DNA from: Cornus controversa
Taxonomy: Eukaryota; Streptophyta; Magnoliopsida; Cornales; Cornaceae
Length of the DNA stretch: 64,000 nt
Direction: 5' to 3'
Assembly (NCBI GenBank): GCA_026545225.1
Contig: CM048849.1
Coordinates: 43,238,336-43,302,335 of the forward strand
The translations under genes and the position numbers were made by a program. Under the pieces are notes generated by a model. The model made no database searches. It had not been told where the DNA came from and was given only the letters and a program-made list of their open reading frames with translations. Shown here one piece after another: positions 1 through 13,476 of this stretch; position 1 is the stretch's first letter, and each line of letters starts with the position of its first letter.

Positions 1-982
1 AGTATGGAATTCAATTGGTAAGATCCATCTTCGAACTACTAAGACGACAATAGATAACCTATCTACTAACAAATTAAATCCCATGGTCAGCACATGTCTA
101 AAAAGTCTAGTAAGCATCAATATGCCCTGATTAACATAGAAAGATATAATGAAGCTGAACCAACAACAATCTGACTTAAAGAAAGTGTAAAATAATGTCT
201 CATCACATTGTTAGATTAAAAATGAAAGAGAATAATCAATGCACAGCCGTGTTGACTTTTTTTCACTACTAACCTCATTTTGCATGTAGTGATTATCTTC
301 CTCTGGCTTGACATATATACTCTTCCTGATTAGCCTTTTTTTTTTGGGGCCTAAATTTAGTTTGTTTTGTTTGGAAGCAAATTTTGGACTGAATAGGATT
401 ACATGACATGCAACTTTCAATAGCCCGTCAGATTGATGGATTGATGGCTGGTATTGTTGGTGGAGACCTGACAAAAACTGTTCTGGTAGAATCATGAGAG
501 GGAAGAGACCGGCTTATGTAACTGTGTTCTTCTTGGGGTTTAATTAAGCTGTAATGGAAATTTAATAATTCCAAATGAGCTGAGCGGTCCAGCAGGGAGA
601 TCAATGCTGGCCAATAAGGAACAACTTAGTATAGTGGTGATGAGGATGTTCTGATGGACAGTATATTGCACTCTGAAACTGAAAATTTGTAGGGGACTTG
701 AGAGGGAGCACAGAGTGAGTGGTCTGGAATCAATGGCGAGAGTGAGACCTACAAGAAATGATTTAATTAATTGAGGCACAGACACAGGTATTGTTGGGAT
801 GCGGTTTAGGCATTGTGGGTTGATTGATTTAGAAGTCAGTACAATTATTTCCATTATGAGTTTATATACTTTTTAATGTTGAATATTTGCTATGTTGGTC
901 TCTCTTTCATTGTCTAATATATGCTAAGTCAGTACCTGTTATTATTAAATGCATGCTTATTTCTTTTCTGGAATATATGCAG
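1..982. other. Left edge: upstream/intronic sequence of the SLC35F gene
   Basis: No exon could be supported here. The first recognisable SLC35F exon opens at 983 in the middle of the protein, so the N-terminal exons are expected further left and this stretch is probably intron. The longest open frame is 104 codons on the minus strand at 540-854. It resembles no family I know and has no splice-like context. Several frames here have few stops, so an old pseudogene or transposon piece is possible but unproven. Confidence 0.5.
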
Positions 983-3900
983 GCAAAATGGTATTATTAT
1001 GTACTCCTTGCATTGGTAGATGTAGAAGCCAATTTTCTTGGTGAGTATTTCATGCTTCTGGTCATGTGCTTCTGAAGTAGAATGTAGAATATGTTCTGCT
1101 TTTAGTGCTTTGGCTAAAAAATTCAACAAAAGATGCTGCACAAATGTTTTCTTTTTGCTTTTGCTTAATGTTTAAAAAAGAGCTTTGTGTTGTAATTCAT
1201 GGATGATCTCAGAGCAATTGACTAGTTGCATTTATGTATTGCAATGAGAATTCCATTTTTATAGTCTAAATAACCATTTTAATACTTCCAGTCCTATAAA
1301 TATTCTACTACCTTTGAGTTAGTATCTGGTTATTTTCAATTACCTTAGATCCTTACACGCGGTTTTGTATTGTGATTTTTGGTTTCCTGTAACTACTTCA
1401 ATTCAATCCAACATGACATTGTGAATTATGTTGCTTTCTGCCTTGTACAAGTCTTTCATCACTGAGAAACCTACTATTCTCACTGGATCATTCCCCTTCT
1501 GAAAAAATGCTGTGAAATTTTATTTAAGTTTCTTGCACGTAAAAGTTATTGTGACCTGCGGATGTAATATCATATGTGCCACCTGATGATCTGAAGTGTA
1601 ACTTTGGAAACAAATTTCATGCTAAAAGACTTCTAATATGGTGGGAATAAAGTGCAAGTGTGCAACTTCAAAAAGGACCCTGATTGCAAGTAAGCACAGT
1701 GTAGTTTTCCTTTTCAACTTGCTATTTCTTATTCTATCCCTCTCTAGAGCAATTATTCCAACCTCAAAACATTATAAATTTCTAAATTGAATGCGATCTA
1801 AAACAAGAAAGTATATAAGTTCAATGAAAAGTAAACTTTCTTATACTTGTTTGCACATCTGATTATGTGTATATTTTTTCAAAAAAGATAGTAACATCTT
1901 ATATGATATATATACTTATATATATCAATATTAAGGCCAAAGATTGCTCGTTGTTCTATTTATATGGACTTGTGCATGTCATGCGTACTTGCTGTGTGTC
2001 TAGGTTTCAAATCTCTTTGAATCCCAAATCTCACGATATGGAGACTTGCTTTGAATTGTGTCCAACGTTGAGTAGGGGTACCTAGACACATCTTGCACAT
2101 TTAAATATGTGTGTGTTACATATATATTGTTGTTTAACGATATAATTAATTCCAATTAATTAAATGGAAGTGGTGAAGAAGGCTTTCCAGCTCTCTCTCT
2201 CTCTCTCTCTCTCTACGTGAGAAGTAGGGAACTCTCCCCTTTTATCAAATTTGAGTTTTTGTTTCTTCTTCTACTGTCACATATAGAAAATTGATATGTC
2301 TGATTTGGGTTTGTGTATCGAACACATATCCCATGCCTCTACCTGTGTAAGTTTTTGTCGACATGGGTACCTTACATAAAGGCCACTTGGACTTACCAAA
2401 AAAGATTTAGACACTAATATTATGTATGAGTCCCACACACATATTATGTAAGATTTAACCTCCTCCTTCTTCTTCTCCTTCTTCTTTTTTTTTTTTTTCC
2501 TGTCTTGAGGAATAAGACCCACAATACTCTTGGGGAGACTTGAACCCTCTACCTTTCACTTTGAAAGGAGAGGAGATACCACTAGGTCACATGCCTTGGT
2601 GGTTATGTTTGTGTAAACATTTAATTGTGCATAACTGCATATATATTGTAGATATATGTAGTCGTATATGTATATGTGTATATGCATGTATACATATATG
2701 TATGCATATGTCTATGTATGTACATAATGCATGTATATAAATATATTCAGTTTTATAGGGGGCTTGGTGCAAGGGTAAGTTCTCAAAAACTAACAAGGTG
2801 AGGATTCGGATTTGAGTATCAGAGTATTGACAAATGTTATGTCTATCTAAAAAACTTCCCCTCCAGCATCCAGTGTAGGAAGGACCCACATGGGGTGATG
2901 CACTTTTTTAATAAGTAAACATGACTTTTTTACTTATATATATACATGTATATAAATATAAAGAAGAATATGAAACCAAATGGGTTTATGGTTCAGTGGT
3001 AAATCATTTAATTGCAAAACAAGCTTGTTCCAAGTTAAACACTTTTTAAGTTCAGATTGTGCAATATTGTCTCTCAGGCCTATAATCAAGCCATTATTGG
3101 ACTGCAATTGCACATGGCATTTTTGGGCATCAATTGGGCTGGGAGAGAGCCCGGTGGACTTGGGCCAGCTTGGTTGGGCCATGGGCTTTTTTTGGATCCC
3201 TATGGAAAGCACACACAGGTTATATGATCCATGCCCATGGGGAAGTTATCAATTTTGACTTCATTTTGATGATTAAATGAAGATATTATTGTTGGATGAA
3301 ATTAAATATTAGAATGCTGATCCAAATTGATGTCATTTACTTACAAAAAGAGACACTACTTATAATTTTAAATGTGGAATGAGTAACACTTGAGCTTTGA
3401 AGGTACCTCTGAGACCAAAAAGTACTAATTCGTTGAGGATTTATCAATTTGAAAATTTGATTCACTGAATCAATTATGAACAAATGATGAATATGTATAT
3501 GGAAAATTTTCCATTTTCCTAAGTCAAATCAAAGAACTGGCACTATCATTCTGTTTTCTTGACTCCAAGAAAGCACCATTTAGAATTTTTAAGTTTTCAG
3601 TCAAGAAACAATTCTTTTTTTATTTGAAAAGGTCAAGTATTATAGAAATTGATCTGATCCTTGTTTGATGTGCAGTGGTTATGGCATATCAATACACATC
3701 CCTAACAAGTGTCATGCTACTGGATTGCTGGTCAATCCCATCTGTCATAATTCTTACCTGGTTTTTCTTGAAGACGAAATACAGATACAGAAAATTTACT
3801 GGCGTAGCACTCTGTGTAGCTGGTCTTGTGGTGGTGGTTTTTTCAGATGTCCATGCAAAAGACCGATCAAGTAAGAAAGTGCTCTTTTACCTGGTTGATT

Positions 3901-6900
3901 CTGACTTTATCCTGCTCCTTATCTGCTCAAGTTGGATGATTTTCTCGTAATATAGTTTTTTCTTTTTGGATGGTCAAGAAACTTTCCTTATCTGATCATG
4001 TAGTTTTTTGTCCTCAAAGTTGTAACATATCTGATTCCAATGACCCTCAAATTAGTAATTTTTACATGGTTTACTTGATATGTTTATCTGGTTGTATCGT
4101 TAGTAAAAATTCCAATACAGATAATGCCACAAACACTATTGCTAGCTTCTGAACTTGTACAGATTGATATTTATAGGATTCATTTGGCTATTCACTTAAT
4201 GTTCACGTAATTATTTGACTTTTTTTATTCAAGTTCATCATCTTCTTGCTGGTTGTTGAATACTTTTGTTTTGCCTAATTGATGCTTAATGTTTCATTTA
4301 TGTTTTAATAATTTTCATCAGTAAATAGAGGAAAGAACTTGGTAAGAGGCACTTTCTACATAAGAACGTAGCTACTTGTATTCTCTTTATGCATATGCCA
4401 AGAGTATAGTTTTAGGTCTTGAACTTGTTTATCTCCAATTATTGAAGTCCAGAGAACCAGCACAATCACCAAATATTAAACTTGTTATCAAATATAAAAA
4501 AATGTAGCTACTTGGTAACAGGCACTTTCTAAGTTTCTTAGCATCTCCTTTTATGACCGATCAATGACACTGATCTGAACTTCAAAATAGTGGTAAGAAA
4601 TGTGATTGTGCGATACAGATTTTTAATTAGTAAATAGTGACTTAGAAGTTCCTATCCTTGCTGGTCTCCTTTTTATACTTCTATTTACTTTAGTAGATGC
4701 TAAGCTATACAAGCATGAGAGGATAGATATTCTTTAAGTGTAGATAGTCTAGAGTACAATGAAAATTGTTCTCAACTTTATGGAACTTTTATTTTCTCGT
4801 GTCACAGAACTTTTCCTCTCATTTGAAGTTGACAATATTGCATTCATTTAACCAAGTACCAAATTCTGCAAAATGTTAATCAATAGTTAATACTTGAATT
4901 ATTTTTAGAGTAAAATAACATTTTTATGTAATATAGTGTTAAACATAAGCATTTCACTTGTTTGAAGCAATAAGTTATTATAATTGAATTACTTGATATG
5001 ATTTCTAGAAGCATGCCACCTAAACTTGTCGAACACATAATCTCATACTCATGCGTGAGTGTGTCCAACACGGGTACTTTTGAAGAGTCCATGTAAAATA
5101 GGAGTTAATTAGTATGGAGGAGTGGGTAAGGTTGTACACTTTCTTCTAGATAGTGGATTGATTGATCTCTGAACTAGGTCTGTGGTTTTTCATGTTTGAG
5201 TTTTTTGCTTAGAAGTTCTGGTGTCTCTGTGGTCTATGCTTGCTTTCTTACTTTTAATTTTTTTCTATAATTTTGTGATTGTCAGTGGCTTAAAAGTAAA
5301 AATTCGGTATTAAGGTGACCTATTCAACCCACTGTGAGGATCCAACTAGGTATTCCCACTATGAGCTCTCATGTCTTTACATGTTTCCTTCTTTTTTTTT
5401 TTCTTTCTAGACAAGTAGTTATCCTAAAACTTTAGCTATTTAGGAATGGTTCCAATGATATAGATACCAATCTCTTACACCATATGGTTCATCCCTCATG
5501 CTAGTCCTCGTTTTGTATATGGAGAGGAAGTAGGCAGATTAGACAGCCAGTTGACCCAAAAGCTTAAGGTGGTGTGGAATGTGCCCAACAAATTATATTA
5601 AGTCTCGCAAATGTGCCATCATATATTTTTTTGGTTATAAAGGAGAATTTTGTTGTCAAAGCCTTTCTAGCATGGTGGAAAAGGTATCGGAGAGTGTGGT
5701 GGGTTATAGTTTTCTTTTCTCTATTAACCAAATGGAAAAAAGGAATCAAAGAAAAATAAAAAAGAAGAAGAAAGTAATGCAGAAGCTAGTCTAAAAATGT
5801 GGATTTTGAATAGGTGTGAAGTGTTATTTAAAACAATGAAAGCTTATTTAAGCATGTCCATTTCACATTTTGTATTCTTATATATATATATATATATGTT
5901 GTATTTTAATAGGCTTGCATCAATATGTTCAATGAACGAGTAATTCTTGGTGTTATACTTCTGCGATGTTTGCTTGTCTAATTGAAATGGAAAATTGGAT
6001 CTTGGCTCTTACTCTTATTATATCTTCTTTTGTTAAAGTTCTAGTGATGGAGTGGACATTTATCTTTTAGTAGACTCTTGACACAAGCAATGTGTATTAA
6101 GTAATCCATCAAGATTTCTCCCATGACAGATTGTAGTCCGTCTTGCCGGAGGTGGAGAGAAGTTGAGTGTCAAATAAAATTTTAATTTTTATGAGTTGCT
6201 CATCTTCACATCTGCATATTTAGAATGTAGTTCTGAGACAAACAATTATTCAATATAATGTTGGAAATTATAATGTTTCAATTTGTAATTGTAGCTTGCA
6301 GTAGAGACTTTTGACTCCAAGAGATATTTGTGTATCTATGTACTAAAATAATTTTCCCTGATGCCTTATGATTTCTCATGGCTTTAGGTGGGAGCAATCC
6401 TTTTAAAGGGGATTTGCTTGTGATTGCTGGGTCTACGCTTTATGCTATCAGTAATGTCAGTGAGGTAATTTTACATTATCATTTGTCATTAGTATGCATG
6501 CGTATTTGGTTTGCAGGCCTTTCATGGATTAATTTATGTAGAAAAGGGTATATTTGCAGTTTATACTATTAGGATATTGGACTTAGGTTGGCACATTTGT
6601 GATCAAAACTTGGAGTCTGTACTTTTGTTTATTTTGGAGTGCCTAGTTAGTTAAGTTAGTTGTGGTTCCTTGTCTAAGGGCAGATCTGGAATTTTACCAT
6701 CTGCTTGGTAGCTTTTTCTATCTGAAGGTCTAAAAACCTTATTCCTTTATGAATTGCCTATATTTTCATAGTTAGTGTATATGTATGTAATCATATTTTT
6801 TATTTAATTTCGTCAATGTCACCCTAGATTGTACTAGAAAGAGAGAGTTACCTGTTGCTAGAAAGATCTAGGATAATTTCTTCTATAGAGAGTTAGCTGA

Positions 6901-9900
6901 TACTAGAAATATGTAAGAAAAATTATGCTGGAAAAGACGCCGGATAATTAGGTGAAGAAGCCAAAGTGTCTTGAGCTGAATAATTTTTTTTTTCTTTTTG
7001 TGAACCAATAAATTGTCCCAATTTTAATGAGTTAACAGGAATTTTATTGGAAAACAGAAACGGGTCCAGTGCTGTCCACATTAAGTAGGATAAAATTCCC
7101 CTTTTCTTACTTATTTATTTTTGGTAACAGTGGTGTATTTAGATTTTTGCACCTTAAGCCTAATATTCTGTTTTGTGCAGGAGTTTCTCGTGAAAAATGC
7201 TGATAGGGTAGAGCTCATGGCAATGTTGGGCCTTTTCGGTGCCATTGTCAGTGCTTGCCAAATGTATCCTTGATTTCACAGCTAAACGGCAAACTATTTT
7301 TTCTTGCAATATAATGAACTACTGTGATTATATTCAATTTTTGTTGATCTGTTGCTTTTAAATGGATTTAATGGATGTATTCAGGGATTGCTTGGACATT
7401 CCTTGAACTTGATTGGCTTCATTCACAAGTTATATAGCCTTTCAATGTAGAAGTACAACATCTTGAATGAAGACATTTATAGAAAGTAGAGTTCCATTGT
7501 GTTTCTTTCAATGTGGTGATTTTTTGGTTTCTTTGAAATGACCAAGTTCAAGATTTTAAACAATTTTTTTTTTGATATGGTACATTGGTACCATCTTGTC
7601 TAATGCCTCCATTCTAGATGATAAATTTCTATATTAGAATGACTTGCAAGAAAGGGGCTATTCAAATTCAAGAGACGTCCCTACAGCCCCAAAATCATCA
7701 TAATTTTAAACATGCTTTCGATTTATATGTAGCCATTGCTTTATATAGTTAACATGGCATTATGACATTCATAGCATTGATTTTTCATTGTTGTCATATA
7801 TGAGAAACAAACAATATTTTTTATATGCTCTCTTTTTTGATAAGTAATCTTTTCCTATGCTTTTTTGTGGTCAATTTGTTTCGTTAACAATGACTGTAGA
7901 AGCATACTTGAGCGCAATGAGCTCAAATCTATCCACTGGTCAGCTGGGGCCGTAAGTCTCTTGTTAATCTCTCCCTCTCTCTCACACAAGCACACAAAAG
8001 TCAACACATAAATAGCATTTTCACATTATAAATGGGGCGGGGTGACCTTCCTTGGCCTTGCACCCGCGCGGGTTTTCCCTTAACCCCTCCCCCCAACAAA
8101 AAAATTAAACAGTCCTTCAAAACCATTTTAAAGGGGCGGACTATTTTGCCATCTCTATTTATGGCTGCCTTGTTTGCCTTGAAACGCCCCTCACAAAGGA
8201 TTTTTAGAACTATGATATATGGCTCTCATGAAATCAAAGAATGATGAAAAAATTACAGTAAACAGCGACGGAAATGTGACCTTTAGTATTTTAAGTACTT
8301 CATGCATGTTGGATTATGGATTTACATATTAGCGACTGACAAGGGGGGAGGGAATTCATGAAGTTGTATATAAACTAATTCCATTTTGTTTATGACCAGT
8401 GTTTCCAGACAGTTTTAAAACCTTCGTTAATGTACTCTCTCGACAAATTCATGCTAACCTCTCTGTTATCATAAAGGTCTTGTTCAATTATTTTAATTAT
8501 TGTTTGTTGCAGATTTAAATTTGTATTAATATCGGTGGGTAAATAGTGGCGAAACCTAGAAGAGAACGATTGTAATAGAAATCTTTCAGGTTTTGGCTTA
8601 TTCGACGTTTGAGAAGAGTAGTTACTTGCAAGTTTGAACCAATGTCTGACAGAATTAAATTTCTAGAAAAAGTACAGTCATTACTTAAAGGGACCATTAA
8701 ATATACATTAGGAATCCATTTTATGGAATTTCAAGATGAAATTTGGAGTACAATATCTTCTATGTGGCCACATCTTGATTGGTTGGAGGCCCTGAAAATA
8801 AATTCAATATATATATAGAAATGAATAGAGTTCAATTTTATATCACTTGTGAATTTTTGGTTTCAGGCGCTTCCTTTTTTTGGATTTGCAGCAGCAATGT
8901 TTCTCTTTTACTCAGCTGTTCCAATCTTGCTGAAGGTATGATTCGAGTTCTGAAGTTTCCACGTAAAAATGATGTTTATTTATTACCATTAAATATGTGT
9001 TGGTAGGCCCAGCCGTAGTTTGAAGGGCCTGATATTGTAATTTGAAGGGAAATTCTTGATCATAGTCATCATTTTGCATGTACAGAGAACTCTTTCTTTT
9101 TTTCCGTATATTTCTCGCTCTCTCTCTCTCTCTCTCTCTCTCCATCTATCTATCTATCTATCTCTTCCTTTCTATGTGATTGTGATTTCCTCATTAATTT
9201 TGTTTCTTTTTTGTTTTTGCATTTCTTTATTAAGGCTTTCATTATTGTAATACCTCTCCTTTCTCTACTAAGACTACCATCCACTTTGTAGTTGCATTAA
9301 TAAGAAACTATTATATTTATGAGAAGTTAGAGATGACATGATTGAAAATTAACTGCGGGAATGTTTTTGGAGGTCGCTTAGTTATGTGCAACAATGACTA
9401 AATATTGAAGAGTGTTTTGGTTCTAGTTGAAGATGTCAAAAGGGCAGAAGAAGTGTAGCCAAAATATAAATATTAAAGTGGATGATATTCCATAGAAGAA
9501 AAGATTAGCAACGAAACAAAAGTATTCACAAGAAGCTAGAAGTGGCACCAACTGAAGACTAGATATTGTATAACCATGTGAAATGAAGACCAAATATTAT
9601 GTAATGCATATCCATTGAACACGTGGAAAACTCTTGTTTTGACTAACAATCTATAATAACTCAAAATCCAAATTCTATTTAAATGAGTAGCCTTTGGTCT
9701 CTCCACTTTTATGGTTATGCATCTTAGTTATGAGAAGTTACACCTTATAAGTTGTTCAATTAGTCTTTTTCTACTGACATAACTCTCTTTTCCATGCAGA
9801 TCAGTGGGTCCACAATGCTAAACTTGTCTTTGCTGACTTCAGATATGTGGGCTGTTTTGATTCGCATCTTCGCATACCATGAGAAGGTTTATAAGAACGT

Positions 9901-11798
9901 TAAGCTTTATCAACATTTTTCTTCAATATTTTGGTCAACTCTAAACTCAAGGGTGCTGAAATTTCTCTCCAGGTTGATTGGATGTACTTTATAGCCTTTG
10001 TCGCTGTTGCTGTGGGACTCCTAATTTATTCAGGGTATGAATTTTTTTTTTATAATTTATTATTATTGTTGTTGTTATTATTATTATTATTCTTTTGGGT
10101 GGGAGTATTTTTCTCGGATTGTAGGTTGGACTTGAAATAAACAATGTACTAGAGAGCCACTCAAGCTCTGGCAAAATTTTCTGCTGGTTCGAGCTTGTTA
10201 CCATCTTTACAAGCCAAGCTCGAGGTTGGATTTTGCATGCAAATGCTTTAAGTACTTAGCCTATTCTCGATCAGGGTAATGAACGTTAGAGGATTTCTTG
10301 CATTTTGTAGGTGGTACCAATTTAAGATTTTTGAAGACCGTTAGCAATCTTGAGCATGGGCAAACATGGTTGAACCAAGCTTGATTAGTTGAGCTTGGTC
10401 TATAGGCAATATAAGATCTACATTCAGCTGTTGCCAAGCAGGCTTGAGTAATCCAATACTTGGCTTGATTCATTCATACCCCTTGACAGGATATCACCTT
10501 GACAATCCCATATTAGCTTATTTTACCTAACGAGTACACAGTTCATATTGCTCACAAGTTTGGACATCCTTTCCATCTTATTCTGTAGAAGAGTCAATGT
10601 TCTTGTTATGTAGGTCATATAACATAAATGTTGAACTTTCGAATTAAAAGAGTTGAAAAAATTCATAAATCATCTTGTGATTTGTGAAGTATATTGTTTT
10701 TTCTTAAACCGGTCACATGAAGGTTGACTGATATTTGACAAAAATTCAGAGCGGTATTCCATATATAGGAATCCTTGTATCACATTGTCATTATAGTTGG
10801 GCTGAGTTTCCGTGCTAGAGAAATGTATGACGCTACTTGAGTGCCGCCTATCAAAGATCTTTAAATGATGTGAATATTTAATTACTTTTCTATTTTACAA
10901 GGAATAATTGAATACGTTTTGTCTACTATGATACAATTCAAACAATTCAATTCAACAAAGATTTTTTCCTACTATATGGAGTTGGTCACTTGAATCATGT
11001 TTTGTCATTCCGCTCCCAGGCCATAATCTCCGTAAAACCATATGCTATCGTATCTTTCCTTATTATCTCTTTATTATGTCAGCCCAGGTTAGTTTTGACT
11101 TTCCCTTGCACTACCTTCATTTTGGATACATCACTCTTCCTCTCGGTGCAACTATTCGTCTTTCTGTGCATGGTCAAACCATTTTAATAAATCTTCTCTC
11201 ATTTTTATCTCCGTTGATGCTACTTCAATTATCCCACCAATGTGTTCAGTTTTAATTCTATCTTTTCTTGTCTTTTCATACATCCATCTCAAATATTCAT
11301 TTCAGCCATACTCATTTATGATTTCTCTACCATGATATACCCCAATATAATTGAAGACTGCAACTCAGTTTGTGGAAGATTTAGATATATTTTGGAAAAC
11401 AACCCATTGGAGCTTAGCCAGCTTTGTTGCTAATAAAATTTCAGTTCAACACAAGAACAAAAAGATCAAAAGACTCATATTATATTCTCCATTCTTGGGT
11501 GATCAAGTCATATTTGCTGGTGCTTGCTGACAGGAGACTAATATTTGGCTACCTATGCTTCTGATCTTACTTCAGGGGTGATAAAGAAGGGGATCAAAAT
11601 CGTAATGAGGTCACTGGTGAAAAAGAAGAGCAAACCAAGCATTTTGACGAAGAGGCTGCTTTGGGAAATCCGGATGAAAAAACAACAGCTGCGAGCTCGA
11701 AAACTGGAGAAACTAGTAAGTGTAATGTCACTTCCACCGAAAGAAATGATGTTGAAAGTGAGAATGTTGGAGAAGATGCACAAGGGAAGAAACTTTGA
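983..11798 (+). CDS. SLC35F1-like: SLC35F (DUF914) transporter-like membrane protein, 3' nine exons, 5' partial
   Basis: Coding exons: 983-1040, 3676-3870, 6388-6464, 7181-7263, 7900-7951, 8867-8935, 9800-9886, 9973-10034 and 11576-11798 (stop TGA 11796-11798). Together they give 906 nt, 301 residues in one frame. Every junction keeps phase and uses GT/AG. Diagnostic blocks are WYYYVLLALVDVEANFL at the start, TSVMLLDCWSIP in exon 2, SNVSEEFLVKNADRVELM across exons 3-4, ILERNELKSIHWSAGA in exon 5 and LSLLTSDMWAVLIR in exon 7. This is the drug/metabolite transporter superfamily, with about eight of the ten expected membrane helices inside the window. The last exon adds a hydrophilic, Glu/Lys-rich cytosolic tail of about 74 residues. 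The N-terminal ~50-70 residues (usually one or two exons) are missing to the left. The substrate of plant members is not established. Intron 4 has U12-type signals. Introns 1 (2.6 kb), 2 (2.5 kb) and 8 (1.5 kb) are large. The gene converges on the At3g49140-like gene. Confidence 0.93.
2484..2602 (-). mobile_element. tRNA-derived SINE of a second family (related pieces at 32551, 32855, 52588)
   Basis: On the minus strand an A-box-like TGACCTAGTGGTATCTCC is followed by B-box GGTTCAAGTCTCC and, at the far end, an oligo(A) tail (poly-T on + at about 2484-2498). Related pieces at 32551-32651, 32855-32956 and 52588-52668 share AGTGGTATCTCC-type and GGTTTGAGTCTTC-type blocks. This copy sits in intron 1 of the SLC35F gene. 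Confidence 0.65.
7264..7899 (+). other. Probable U12-type intron in SLC35F gene
   Basis: The intron starts GTATCCTTG, matching the minor-spliceosome 5' site (RTATCCTTT) at all but the last position. It carries TTCGTTAAC at 7880-7888, one mismatch from the U12 branch-site consensus TTCCTTAAC. The branch adenosine lies about 12 nt before the terminal AG, the short spacing typical of U12 introns. The other introns of this gene have U2-like donors. The intron splits an ATA codon between exons 4 and 5. Confidence 0.85.
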
Positions 11799-11935
11799 AA
11801 CATGATAATTTTTGTAGAAATAGGGAAGGATCATTGCATGCTTGTTGGCGACAGTGAAAATGATCAGGCACTGCCACTGAAGGAATGGGTGATGTTGGTC
11901 AAGTCAGCATTAGCATGTGACAAGAATATTTGAGC

Positions 11936-11941
11936 AATAAA
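11936..11941 (+). promoter_or_regulatory. Candidate polyadenylation signal AATAAA of the SLC35F gene
   Basis: A perfect AATAAA lies about 140 nt after the stop codon, followed by T-rich sequence (TTTTGTTTTG and ATTTATTTATTT around 11990-12020). This is consistent with a plant 3' UTR ending somewhere after 11960. The assignment rests on the hexamer and position only. Confidence 0.4.
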
Positions 11942-12183
11942 CATTTTGGAAAAAGAAGGCAGTTTTAGATCTGTGAAGTTCGACCTTTGCTTTTGTTTTG
12001 TTTCTATTTATTTATTTATTTGATGAAATTTGTGAGACAGACATGGAACTTAGGTTAATAATCAATATTTCGAAGTAAATTGTTCAGACAATGAGAGGTT
12101 GTTGCCACTTTTTTTCTTCTTTTTAACCCATTTAAATGGAGAATTTGAATGCAGCCCCATTCTTGCCTCAGATGTTCCCTTAA

Positions 12184-12402
12184 AATGTCACAACATGTGA
12201 AGAATATAGGGAATTGACTGCTCATCCACAGCGTTATTCGCCATTTTTTCTGATGCCAAAAGCCTACCCTCTCTTGGGTATTGAGCGGGTTGACCCTGGA
12301 GAGATCGGGATGAATCTTCTAGCAAGCAGAGCAGAAGTTGATCACAACACAAAGCCATTTCTGTGGGAGGCTGTCTATGAGGAAGAAGCTGAAAGCTGCT
12401 AG
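12184..12402 (+). other. Unassigned open frame downstream of SLC35F gene
   Basis: This is an open frame of about 72 codons between TAA at 12181 and TAG at 12400. It has no ATG near its start, but its composition is protein-like (blocks HPQRYSPFFLMPKAYPLLG and EVDHNTKPFLWEAVYEEE). The balanced amino-acid content stands out from the AT-rich surroundings. It could be the last exon of an unknown gene, a gene fragment, or part of a long 3' UTR. No convincing AG acceptor in the right phase was identified and I do not recognise the family. Confidence 0.3.
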
Positions 12403-12511
12403 CATGAAATTGGGAATCTTGAAACTCCTGAATCCTGAAGGCATACTAGATTTAGCCCATTGTGTTGGAATCTGTTGTATAGTTTCATTTTTTTAATCTT
12501 TTAAGTCACTT

Positions 12512-12559
<48 letters not shown>

Positions 12560-13476
12560 CTGTAGTTAAATCATCCTTCAAAGTAGATACACATGTGACC
12601 TAAGCCTTGGTCACATTACATGTTGAGAGAACCAAATCAAACTTTTATTGGACATCCTATCTGATAAGGTCTCTATTATTTCAATCCCAGACACAAATTT
12701 AATAGAAAATGATTATCATTGATAAAATCATCTTTTAAAGAGCAAAATGGCCTTTTCCCAAGATAAAACATCTCATGAAATTCTTATGGTGGATGGGACT
12801 GACATACTCGACATGGAGAAAGCTTATGAATGCTGAAAGCAACAATTCATTAAAGCTGTCGCAACCAAAATATGTTACAGTAAAAGCCTGCATTAAATGG
12901 ATTATGTAATGTGTTGGAGGGGAAGGGCTCCCTTCGAGTCCTCACATGGGCAAAAAAGTTTGTAACTACCCCAGCTAGGAAAAAAAGAATGGATTATGCA
13001 ATGGGTTGGAAAATCATCACTGTTGGTTAATGGTTCTACAATGGTAATTTTGCCATGTCTCATCCCACTCCTAATGAGATGGATTTGGGTGTTTTTTGTT
13101 TTATGAGTATTTGTTCTCTTTAATTGTTTTTGTCATACTTTAGCTAATATGGTGCAATGTGTAACAAACTAACAATATTAGGGTATAGTTGGAAGAGGAT
13201 AATCAGATTGTGTTGATATTTCATCATCTGAGAGCATAATATATTAGTGTATCTGCAAACTACAAGCTCTTTAGAAACACTGAATGGATGCACATCTTCA
13301 GATAAATTGATATGAGATAGCTATTATATTGAGTTGATGCTAAGAGTTTCGAAGCCCTGTACAAGATCAAACTACAATACAAAATTGAGAGAGAGATCAG
13401 TGAACTTGTTGAAGGATAACTTTGGCCTGCAACTTATTTTTAAAAGTCGATTCCATCGGGAATTAAAATGGGAGAT
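12403..13476. other. Convergent spacer between SLC35F and At3g49140-like genes
   Basis: This spacer lies between two tail-to-tail genes and presumably holds both 3' UTR ends. It contains a (TA)n microsatellite of about 40 bp at 12516-12557. Around 12890-12985 is a short SINE-like piece with a degenerate B-box (CCTTCGAGTCCTC). Nothing else recognisable was seen. Confidence 0.5.

Noticed and set aside
540-854. 104-codon minus-strand open frame at the left edge
   Set aside because: No recognisable domain, splice context or promoter; could equally be the shadow of an old pseudogene.
3000-3260. Plus-strand 92-codon frame and tRNA-like words (TGGTTCAGTGGTAA)
   Set aside because: The box-like words are too degenerate and no tail or target duplication was found; opposite-strand frames are equally long.
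11242-11433. 63-codon frame in the last SLC35F intron as an extra exon
   Set aside because: Exons ending at 10034 and starting at 11576 join in frame without it, and the translation fits no part of the family.
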